Assembly: GCA_029948255.1 (NCBI GenBank)
Contig: JALIZF010001636.1
Location: 1-64,000, forward strand
DNA: 64,000 nucleotides
Source: Telmatactis stephensoni
Lineage: Eukaryota; Cnidaria; Anthozoa; Actiniaria; Isophelliidae
Reading direction: 5' to 3'
Under the pieces are notes generated by a model that did not search any database, was not told the origin of the DNA, and worked only from the letters and a program-made list of their open reading frames with translations. The translations under genes were made by a program, and so were the position numbers. Of this stretch, positions 26,896 to 38,800 are shown piece by piece. Within the stretch, counting starts at the first letter, position 1, and every line of letters starts with the position of its first letter.

Positions 26896-29800
26896 TTAAG
26901 CGCGCTTAGCTTTCTTGTTCTTCTTCTTTCCTTTTTTAGATGGCCTTTTTCCTTGTTTAATGCGTATCTTATTCTTGATGTAACCTTTACTACTGGTCTG
27001 TAAATAATATTCAAAAAAGATCGTTAAGCTCCTGCACAACTGAGATTGTATTGTCAGTATATGACTACTTCTGTACAATGACCACCTCTGTACAATGACC
27101 ACCTCTGTACAATGACCATCTCTCTACAATGACCACTTCTCTACAATGACCACCTCTCTACAATGACCACCTCTCTACAATGACCACCTCTCTACAATGA
27201 CCACCTCTGTACAATGACTACCTCTGTACAGTGACCACCTCTTTACAATGACCAACGCTGTACAATGACCACCTCTGTACAATGACCACCTCTGTACAAT
27301 GACCATCTCTCTACAATGACCACCTCTCTACAATGACCACCTCTCTACAATGACCACCTCTGTACAATGACCACCTCTCAACAATGACCACCTCTGTACA
27401 ATGACCACCTCTGTACAATGACAACCTATGTACAATGACTACCTCTGTACAGTGACCACCTCTTTACAATGTACTATAATAGGTCTACAATCGGCGCCTT
27501 TTTGAATGACACATTTGTGGAAGAAAATGACCTATCTTACTAAATTTGTCCTCACTGGCAACCAAGTTTGTTTAATCCAGTCATTCCCCCCTCCCCCTAT
27601 TCAATGTTGAGGTGAGAAAGTCTCCCACCCTGGAATCTGACTAGTGGACAACATTGCTTAGGGGGCGAGGGTGGGAAAGTCACAATTCATAAACGTAGAA
27701 TTTTGACCACTTTTTCGAAAGTGTGTCAATTCAAAAAGGCGCCGATTGTAGCCAATAACGAAAGTTACAACAATGACCACCTCTGTACAATGACAATCTC
27801 TCTACAATGACCACCTTCCCACAACGCTCTCATTTTACTCCTTACCTTTCTAGGAATATACCTAGATGGTTTTATATTTGTAACCCTCTTAGCTTTTGTA
27901 CTCTTCTCCCTATTGGCTAAATCTTTTACTCTAAACAAAATAAATAAAAAAAGGTTTATTTGTGAATAAAGTGTTCAACAAAACTGCACATATATACGGA
28001 ATTCATTACTGTTAACAGAACTCACTTGTATATTCTAACTAGCCAGTGCTCAGATGTGAAAGCTTCCTCTATATGCTCAAGCTTAACGTTTTTATTGCCT
28101 ATTTCCACATTTCTTGTACGATCAAAACCTGAAGGACTTCTGAAGTCAAGCTGGTGAAGAAAATACAAATGCACATGTTCAATATGGAATCAAGAACTAC
28201 AAAACACTGAACAAAGAGAAAAAAGCAAAGAAGAGCATTGAAAAGCAAAGCAAAGCAAAGCAATGTATAGCATCGAAAGCAAAGTAAAGCAAAGCAATGC
28301 AAAGCAAATATAGCAAAGCAAAGCAAAGCACAGCAAAGCAATGCAAAGTATAGCAGAGCAAAGCAAAGCAAAGCAAAGCAATGTATATCACTGAAAAGCA
28401 AAGTAAAGCAAAGCAATGCAAAGTATAGCAGAGCAAAGCAAGCATAGCAGCGGTAAGTGAAGAAGAATCTGCCTTATTTTGTTATCAAAAAGGTGAAAAG
28501 GTTATTCTCTTGCAAGGGTGTTCTCTACCATCTGACTTCATCTATAAAAGCCTTGATTAAGTGACCGGTCATGGTGTAATTGAGTCACACAGGTAGCATT
28601 TGTCTGTAAACTGTCTTTAAACTTCCTTGTATGTATATGTAATATATATCTATCTATTTTATGGCAAATAATTGAAGTTATTTTTGTAAACATCTTAATG
28701 GTGCAGCCTAAACTCACCTGCATTTCACCAAACCGGTGATAACACATTTTGTACATTAAACAGTTTAGTAAGATAGGCGAACCAGCAGCATCTACACGGA
28801 ACTCTCCTTGAGGTGTGAAATAATCAGATTCCTGTGAATCAATAGTAGTGAATTCAGTACCTAGCTAGAGTTCATGAATTATATCCGTGAAATAGTTACT
28901 ATTTAGCACATTTAGTTATCATCTAAATAAATTGAACAGTTTAGCACAACATAATATTGTGGTTTGAACAATAACCGAGGACATGCCATGAAGAAAGAAC
29001 AATGATATCAAGATTGAATGATTTCTGTTACTTTGCACTATTCAGTACAAACTTTCAGAAATTAAAATTTATCTTTTTTAATTTTATGGATATAATGCAT
29101 GCACTCTATCTTACCAATGGAATAACTCAACAAAAAGTTAGTTTAGAAAACTAGTTGTACCAAGAAAATTGTTTTCATCGATCTAAGAAATAAGTGTTTT
29201 TTTATACACCCTAGGAGCAAGGGTGTCGCCTGATGTCCCTAGAGGGTGTAGAATTGATGAGAGCTTACCTTGATTTCCTGCGGGTGTTCACCTTCAGCAA
29301 TCCTAACCATCCATAAAAACTTATTAATATCATCACCAGAGTAACCAATAACACCACCAAAGATTACTAAGATGTAATCAACATCAAGCATGCGCATTAT
29401 CTTGTATGCCGCAGTCTCATTGGACGACATGGCTTTACCAACCTGAAACATGGAAAAATACCACAGATATAGACATTATAATTATTCCTTGTGGTTCAAC
29501 TCTACATGTAGCTCAAAGCTATCACCATGCTGAATGTATGTGCAATCTTTCATCTTGCCATCCTCAATTCACACACAGTGATAAGCAAGGATGAGCAAGA
29601 TCAAAGTTTGATGGTGAATGAATAGATCATACACAGGTACAAGTATACTTAGACCAGTATTACATACCAGGGCAATATGACTGTTATTCCATGTATTATT
29701 ATCTACTAGTGTTGTTCTATTGGCCATGCCTGCTATCTGATAGCCATAATCCCACCACGACATAACCCTAGGGAAAAAGTAAATCCAACAGTAAGCATTC

Positions 29801-32800
29801 ATGGGTAGAGGGCAGTACAAGGAACTCCCTTTAAGGGAGGTCCCTTTCAGGACCAACTCTTAGTGTCCGCCTTGGAGAGATGTCTGTGTTAGAGGGAGTT
29901 TCATTACAAAGAATATGGGTCATGTAATAATGCTGGTACCAGGCAAATAATTATGTCCACCTTAGCGATGTGTCCACTTTACTGGGGTGTCCGCATAGAG
30001 GGAGTTCGCTGTACAGTATGTAGGAAATAGGAAATCCTTACCTTGCATCGTCAGCAGTATTTTGTCTTAACCAGAAATATGCTTCCCTAAAGTCATCCAA
30101 TATGCTGCGACTCCTGACATTAAAAGAGAAAGACATCGATTAGTCTGACAAAAGTAAACATACCTTACATGTAAAGTTATGCTTCACTTACCCATCATAG
30201 TTGGTAGATGCCAAGACAACAGAAGGACTAGAGTATGCATTGCTTGTAACCCAGGTACAGTGAACGGCAAACATCATCAGCATCATAACTATACACATAA
30301 CTACAATACCCTTCAAGTTACTGCCTAGTATACCACCGTCATCTTCTTCTTCTGTTGACTCTTGTCTTTTGGTGACTTTCTGCCGTTTACTGCCAGGCTA
30401 AAAATATCATATGCAGAAATTAAAATGTGATTAAGTAGATAACTACACCATGCAATCACCTCAAATAATGAATTGAGTTTGCAAATAAAAACTGTCAGTT
30501 ACTTTGTAAATTGATTAATACAGGACTACTGTACAAGAAAAGTAATGGTAAAGTAGGGGTAGGGTACCCAGATAACAGTACAATACACTGTAATGTTCAG
30601 AAAGGTGATGGTAAGGTACAGTAAGGTACGTTATCAATAAAATTAGTTACGTGTACCAATGCAACCACTATTCTCAAATTGTTTACTATAACCAAGAAGT
30701 AAAAGAATTTGTAAAGAGATTGTTTCACCTTGTCATACAAGTCTTTCTTGTTTTTCCTTTCTTGTTCTTCATTAGTGCTTGCTCTTCTTTCTTTTTCCTC
30801 CTCTTCACTTTTCGTCAAGGGTTTATCATCAACCAAGTAGTTATCAAGGGTGACAGAGAATGCAATAGCAGAGAGGATGCATACAACTGGGGTTAAAGTC
30901 AACATAAGACGGACCATGACACCAGCAAAGTACACAGCTGTGACTGCATACAACACAACTAAACAAACAGATTTCTGATTAAATCATTGTTATATTAATT
31001 ACTGTGCAAAAGAATCATTTTTACAATCAATTTCCAATGATCAAAACTTCAGTTGCAACACAAGAAGATAATAAAAAGTTCATTCCACAAGTTTCATTCT
31101 TTTTAGTTAACATGAAAATTCTACATTGTAGTTACCATTAGCAACATATAAAGCATTAATGATTGCAAGCAACATTATGCAGATTCACTAAACTGCATTT
31201 ACTTTAAGCAGGGTTAGAATGCCCTGAAAATTCAATAAATCCAGGAGTTTCAAGGAGTATTTTCAGATTATTTCCAGGAGTTTTCTAGGAGTTCTTCACT
31301 AGTTCACTCAAGCAAAATACATTTTCAAAATGATTTTTACTAGCTGATTTAAGGAATATAAATGGAGCTTTTACATGACCATATATGCACAGTAAATGTA
31401 CACTTATTCCTTTCTGTTTTCTGGGAATTTTCCAGGAATTTATTAAAAATCCAGGACTTTGAAGGACTTTCCAGGAAGAAGAAAAAATCCAGGATTTTCC
31501 AGGAGGTGTACAAACCCTGTTTAAGGGTGTAAGCAGTTGCAGGCACTGGTTATGTGCACATATAACAAAGTCTGTAGATGCTTCTTTTGCATATATCCTT
31601 ATTCATTAACATTTTCACTTTTCTATTATAACATAAAATTGTTCATACTGAAAACAAACATAGTCATTCAGATGGGTGAGTTCCTCATTTACTTTCCTTT
31701 AATGCATTGGTAACTTTATTCGAATAAAAACTGACTTACCAAAGACTCTTTCGTTGTTGATCTTTTTGATGACAAACCACAACCCAGCAGGAAACGTACA
31801 AGTGAGAATATGAAGGTCAAAGAAGAATGACACCCACGTCGTGGGTTGATGCTCAGATACAGAAGCTATGATAGGAATGTGAATCTTGGCATAGCTGATA
31901 GATGGAGATAAACAACTCATTAGCAAAACTCTACTATATAAATGTGTAGTTTGTTGATAAGCAAGGGCAGATCCAGGAAATTCAGAAAGAGGGGGCTGGA
32001 AGAGTTTGACAATAATGAAAAAAGTTATGATTTTATTGACAAGTCAGAACTTTAATAAATATTTCCCAAAACTAAGAGGGGGGTTGCCCCTTCAGCCCCT
32101 ACCTAAATCTGCCCCTGATAAGTAACCTCAAAGGTTTTGGCTTACCCTGTGTCATATAGTGAATAGAATCTTCCACTCCAAGGAGCAATGATACCTAAAA
32201 TTTGAAAAGAAATTGAGACAATTATGGTAATTCAACTGTGTGGAGTACAATTTGGGCTGAAATCATATGAGTGATTACAAAATTGCACAGCTACAGGTGT
32301 AGCAGCAGGTTGGATGGTGTACCCATTGTAAAGGGGTTGGGTGGTGTACCCATTGTAAAGGGGTTGGGTGGTGTACCCATTGTAAAGGGGTTGGATGGTG
32401 TACCCATTGTAAAGGGGTTGGGTGGTGTACCCATTGTAAAGGGGTTGGGTGGTGTACTCATTGTAAAGGGGTTGGATGGTGTACCCATTGTAAAGGGGTT
32501 AGGTGGTGTACCCATTGTAAAGGGGTTGGGTGGTGTACCCATTGTAAAGGGGTTGGGTGGTGTACCCATTGTAAAGGGGTTGGGTGGTGTACCCATTGTA
32601 AAGGGGTGGGGTGGTGTACCTATTGTAAAGGGGTTGGGTGGTGTACCCATTGTAAAGGGGTTGGGTGGTGTACCCATTGTAAAGGGGTTGGGTGGTGTAC
32701 CCATTGTAAAGGGGTTGGGTGGTGTACCCATTGTAAAGGGGTTGGGTGGTGTACCCATTGTAAAGGGGTTGGGTGGTGTACCCATTGTAAAGGGGTGGGG

Positions 32801-35800
32801 TGGTGTACCTATTGTAAAGGGGTTGGGTGGTGTACCCATTGTAAAGGGGTTGGGTGGTGTACCCATTGTAAAGGGGTGGGGTGGTGTACCCATTGTAAAG
32901 GGGTTGGGTGGTGTACCCATTGTAAAGGGGTTGGGTGGTGTACCCATTGTAAAGGGGTTGGGTGGTGTACCCATTGTAAAGGGGTTGGGTGGTGTACCCA
33001 TTGTAAAGGGGTTGGGTGGTGTACCCATTGTAAAGGGGTTGGGTGGTGTACCCATTGTAAAGGGGTTGGGTGGTGTACCCATTGTAAAGGGGTTGGGTGG
33101 TGTACCCATTGTAAAGGGGTTGGGTGGTGTACCCATTGTAAAGGGGTGGGGTGGTGTACCCATTGTAAAGGGGTTGGGTGGTGTACCCATTGTAAAGGGG
33201 TTGGGTGGTGTACCCATTGTAAAGGGGTTGGGTGGTGTACCCATTGTAAAGGGGTTGGGTGGTGTACCCATTGTAAAGGGGTTGGGTGGTGTACCCATTG
33301 TAAAGGGGTTGGGTGGTGTACCCATTGTAAAGGGGTTGGGTGGTGTACCCATTGTAAAGGGGTTGGGTGGTGTACCCATTGTAAAGGGGTTGGGTGGTGT
33401 ACCCATTGTAAAGGGGTTGGGTGGTGTACCCATTGTAAAGGGGTTGGGTGGTGTACCCATTGTAAAGGGGTTGGGTGGTGTACCCATTGTAAAGGGGTTG
33501 GGTGGTGTACCCATTGTAAAGGGGTTGGGTGGTGTACCCATTGTAAAGGGGTTGGGTGGTGTACCCATTGTAAAGGGGTTGGATGGTGTACCCATTGTAA
33601 AGGGGTTGGGTGGTGTACCCATTGTAAAGGGGTTGGGTGGTGTACCCATTGTAAAGGGGTTGGATGGTGTATCCATTGTAAAGGGGTTGGGTGGTGTACC
33701 CATTGTAAAGGGGTTGGGTGGTGTACCCATTGTAAAGGGGTGGGTGGTGTACCCATTGTAAAGGGGTTGGGTGGTGTACCCATTGTAAAGGGGTTGGGTG
33801 GTGTACCCATTGTAAAGGGGTTGGGTGGTGTACCCATTGTAAAGGGGTTGGGTGGTGTACCCATTGTAAAGGGGTTGGGTGGTGTACCTATTGTAAAGGG
33901 GTTGGGTGGTGTACCCATTGTAAAGGGGTTGGGTGGTGTACCCATTGTAAAGGGGTTGGGTGGTGTACCCATTGTAAAGGGGTTGGGTGGTGTACCCATT
34001 GTAAAGGGGTTGGGTGGTGTACCCATTGTAAAGGGGTTGGGTGGTGTACCCATTGTAAAGGGGTTGGGTGGTGTACCCATTGTAAAGGGGTGGGTGGTGT
34101 ACCCATTGTAAAGGGGTTGGGTGGTGTACCCATTGTAAAGGGGTTGGGTGGTGTACCCATTGTAAAGGGGTTGGGTGGTGTACCCATTGTAAAGGGGTTG
34201 GGTGGTGTACCCATTGTAAAGGGGTTGGGTGGTGTACCCATTGTAAAGGGGTTGGGTGGTGTACCCATTGTAAAGGGGTTGGGTGGTGTACCCATTGTAA
34301 AGGGGTTGGGTGGTGTACCCATTGTAAAGGGGTTGGGTGGTGTACCCATTGTAAAGGGGTTGGGTGGTGTACCCATTGTAAAGGGGTTGGGTGGTGTACC
34401 CATTGTAAAGGGGTTGGATGGTGTACCCATTGTAAAGGGGTTGGGTGGTGTACCCATTGTAAAGGGGTTGGGTGGTGTACCCATTGTAAAGGGGTTGGAT
34501 GGTGTATCCATTGTTAAGGGGTTGGGTGGTGTACCCATTGTAAAGGGGTTGGGTGGTGTATCCATTGTAAAGGGGTGGGGTGGTGTACCCATTGTAAAGG
34601 GGTTGGATGGTGTACCCATTGTAAAGGGGTTGGGTGGTGTACCCATTGTAAAGGGGTTGGGTGGTGTACCCATTGTAAAGGGGTTGGGTGGTGTACCCAT
34701 TGTAAAGGGGTTGGGTGGTGTACTCACTGTAAAGGGGTTGGGTGGTGTACCCATTGTAAAGGGGTTGGGTGGTGTACCCATTGTAAAGGGGTTGGGTGGT
34801 GTACCCATTGTAAAGGGGTTGGGTGGTGTACTCACTGTAAAGGGGTTGGGTGGTGTACCCATTGTAAAGGGGTTGGGTGGTGTACCTATTGTAAAGGGGT
34901 TGGGTGGTGTACCCATTGTAAAGGGGTTGGGTGGTGTACCCATTGTAAAGGGGTTGGGTGGTGTACTCACTGTAAAGGGGTTGGGTGGTGTACCCATTGT
35001 AAAGGGGTTGGGTGGTGTACCTATTGTAAAGGGGTTGGGTGGTGTACCCATTGTAAAGGGGTTGGGTGGTGTACCCATTGTAAAGGGGTTGGGTGGTGTA
35101 CCCATTGTAAAGGGGTTGGGTGGTGTACCTATTGTAAAGGGGTTGGGTGGTGTACCCATTGTAAAGGGGTTGGATGGTGTACCCATTGTAAAGGGGTTGG
35201 GTGGTGTACCCATTGTAAAGGGGTGGGATGGTGTACCCATTGTAAAGGGGTTGGGTGGTGTACCCATTGTAAAGGGGTTGGGTGGTGTACCCATTGTAAA
35301 GGGGTTGGGTGGTGTACCCATTGTAAAGGGGTTGGGTGGTGTACCCATTGTAAAGGAGTTGGATGGTGTACCCATTGTAAAGGGGTTGGATGGTGTACCC
35401 ATTGTAAAGGGGTTGGGTGGTGTACCCATTGTAAAGGGGTTGGGTGGTGTGACCATTGTAAAGGGGTTGGGTGGTGTACCCATTGTAAAGGGGTTGGGTG
35501 GTGTACCCATTGTAAAGGGGTTGGGTGGAGTACCCATTGTAAAGGGGTTGGGTGGAGTACCCATTGTAAAGGGGTTGGGTGGTGTACCCATTGTAAAGGG
35601 GTTGGGTGGTGTACCCATTGTAAAGGAGTTGGATGGTGTACCCATTGTAAAGGGGTTGGATGGTGTACCCATTGTAAAGGGGTTGGGTGGTGTACCCATT
35701 GTAAAGGGGTTGGGTGGTGTACCCATTGTAAAGGGGTTGGGTGGTGTACCCATTGTAAAGGGGTTGGGTGGAGTACCATTGTAAAGGGGTTGGGTGGTGT

Positions 35801-38800
35801 ACCCATTGTAAAGGGGTTGGGTGGTGTACCTATTGTAAAGGGGTTGGGTGGTGTACCCATTGTAAAGGGGTTGGGTGGTGTACCCATTGTAAAGGGGTTG
35901 GGTGGTGTACCCATTGTAAAGGGGTTGGGTGGTGTACCTATTGTAAAGGGGTTGGGTGGTGTACCCATTGTAAAGGGGTTGGATGGTGTACCCATTGTAA
36001 AGGGGTTGGGTGGTGTACCCATTGTAAAGGGGTTGGGTGGTGTACCCATTGTAAAGGGGTTGGGTGGTGTACTCACTGTAAAGGGGTTGGGTGGTGTACC
36101 CATTGTAAAGGGGTTGGGTGGTGTACCCATTGTAAAGGGTTGGGTGGTGTACCCATTGTAAAGGGGTTGGGTGGTGTACCCATTGTAAAGGGGTTGGGTG
36201 GTGTACTCACTGTAAAGGGGTTGGGTGGTGTACCCATTGTAAAGGGGTTGGGTGGTGTACCCATTGTAAAGGGGTTGGGTGGTGTACCCATTGTAAAGGG
36301 GTTGGGTGGTGTACCCATTGTAAAGGGGTTGGGTGGTGTACTCACTGTAAAGGGGTTGGGTGGTGTACCCATTGTAAAGGGGTTGGGTGGTGTACCTATT
36401 GTAAAGGGGTTGGGTGGTGTACCCATTGTAAAGGGGTTGGGTGGTGTACCCATTGTAAAGGGGTTGGGTGGTGTACCCATTGTAAAGGGGTTGGGTGGTG
36501 TACCTATTGTAAAGGGGTTGGGTGGTGTACCCATTGTAAAGGGGTTGGATGGTGTACCCATTGTAAAGGGGTTGGGTGGTGTACCCATTGTAAAGGGGTG
36601 GGATGGTGTACCCATTGTAAAGGGGTTGGGTGGTGTACCCATTGTAAAGGGGTTGGGTGGTGTACCCATTGTAAAGGGGTTGGGTGGTGTACCCATTGTA
36701 AAGGGGTTGGGTGGTGTACCCATTGTAAAGGAGTTGGATGGTGTACCCATTGTAAAGGGGTTGGATGGTGTACCCATTGTAAAGGGGTTGGGTGGTGTAC
36801 CCATTGTAAAGGGGTTGGGTGGTGTGACCATTGTAAAGGGGTTGGGTGGTGTACCCATTGTAAAGGGGTTGGGTGGTGTACCCATTGTAAAGGGGTTGGG
36901 TGGAGTACCCATTGTAAAGGGGTTGGGTGGAGTACCCATTGTAAAGGGGTTGGGTGGTGTACCCATTGTAAAGGGGTTGGGTGGTGTACCCATTGTAAAG
37001 GAGTTGGATGGTGTACCCATTGTAAAGGGGTTGGATGGTGTACCCATTGTAAAGGGGTTGGGTGGTGTACCCATTGTAAAGGGGTTGGGTGGTGTACCCA
37101 TTGTAAAGGGGTTGGGTGGTGTACCCATTGTAAAGGGGTTGGGTGGAGTACCCATTGTAAAGGGGTTGGGTGGTGTACCCATTGTAAAGGGGTTGGGTGG
37201 TGTACTCATTGTAAAGGGGTTGGATGGTGTACCCATTGTAAAGGGGTTAGGTGGTGTACCCATTGTAAAGGGGTTGGGTGGTGTACCCATTGTAAAGGGG
37301 TTGGGTGGTGTACCCATTGTAAAGGGGTTGGGTGGTGTACCCATTGTAAAGGGGTGGGGTGGTGTACCTATTGTAAAGGGGTTGGGTGGTGTACCCATTG
37401 TAAAGGGGTTGGGTGGTGTACCCATTGTAAAGGGGTGGGGTGGTGTACCCATTGTAAAGGGGTGGGGTGGTGTACCTATTGTAAAGGGGTTGGGTGGTGT
37501 ACCCATTGTAAAGGGGTTGGGTGGTGTACCCATTGTAAAGGGGTGGGGTGGTGTACCTATTGTAAAGGGGTTGGGTGGTGTACCCATTGTAAAGGGGTGG
37601 GGTGGTGTACCCATTGTAAAGGGGTGGGGTGGTGTACCCATTGTAAAGGGGTTGGGTGGTGTACCCATTGTAAAGGGGTTGGGTGGTGTACCTATTGTAA
37701 AGGGGTTGGGTGGTGTACCCATTGTAAAGGGGTTGGGTGGTGTACCCATTGTAAAGGGTTGGGTGGTGTACCCATTGTAAAGGGGTTGGGTGGTGTACCC
37801 ATTGTAAAGGGGTTGGGTGGTGTACCCATTGTAAAGGGGTTGGGATGGTGTACCCATTGTAAAGGGGTTGGGTGGTGTACCCATTGTAAAGGGGTTGGGA
37901 TGGTGTACCCATTGTAAAGGGGTTGGGTGGTGTACCCATTGTAAAGGGGTTGGGTGGTGTACCCATTGTAAAGGGGTTGGGTGGTGTACCCATTGTAAAG
38001 GGGTTGGGTGGTGTACCCATTGTAAAGGAGGTTGGATGGTGTACCCATTGTAAAGGGGTTGGATGGTGTACCCATTGTAAAGGGGTTGGGTGGTGTACCC
38101 ATTGTAAAGGGGTTGGGTGGTGTACCCATTGTAAAGGGGTTGGGTGGTGTACCCATTGTAAAGGGGTTGGGTGGTGTACCCATTGTAAAGGGGTTGGGTG
38201 GTGTACCTATTGTAAAGGGGTTGGGTGGTGTACCCATTGTAAAGGGGTTGGGTGGTGTACCCATTGTAAAGGGGTTGGGTGGTGTACCCATTGTAAAGGG
38301 GTGGGGTGGTGTACCTATTGTAAAGGGGTTGGGTGGTGTACCCATTGTAAAGGGGTTGGGTGGTGTACCCATTGTAAAGGGGTGGGGTGGTGTACCTATT
38401 GTAAAGGGGTTGGGTGGTGTACCCATTGTAAAGGGGTTGGGTGGTGTACCCATTGTAAAGGGGTGGGTGGTGTACCCATTGTAAAGGGGTTGGGTGGTGT
38501 ACCCATTGTAAAGGGGTTGGGTGGTGTACCCATTGTAAAGGGGTTGGGTGGTGTACCCATTGTAAAGGGGTTGGGTGGTGTACCCATTGTAAAGGGGTTG
38601 GGTGGTGTACCCATTGTAAAGGGGTTGGGTGGTGTACCCATTGTAAAGGGGTTGGGTGGTGTACCCATTGTAAAGGGGTTGGGATGGTGTACCCATTGTA
38701 AAGGGGTTGGGTGGTGTACCCATTGTAAAGGGGTTGGGTGGTGTACCCATTGTAAAGGGGTTGGATGGTGTATCCATTGTTAAGGGGTTGGGTGGTGTAC

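Noticed and set aside
26151..27475. A CRISPR-like array from evenly repeated 17-bp units.
   Set aside because: The units are directly tandem with no unique spacers, and the genome is animal. They are ordinary minisatellites.
28026..28150. An STT3B stop codon directly after LVRIYK (TGA at 28022-28024).
   Set aside because: The TGA overlaps a good GTGAGT donor at 28025. Two further exons at 27862-27930 and 26896-26992 encode the conserved [13 protein letters not shown] and GYIKNK tail of STT3B in phase.
28099..28445. Cys/Leu/Phe-rich overlapping frames on the - strand.
   Set aside because: They are translations of the AAGCA pentanucleotide repeat and overlap STT3B exon 18 in the wrong frame.
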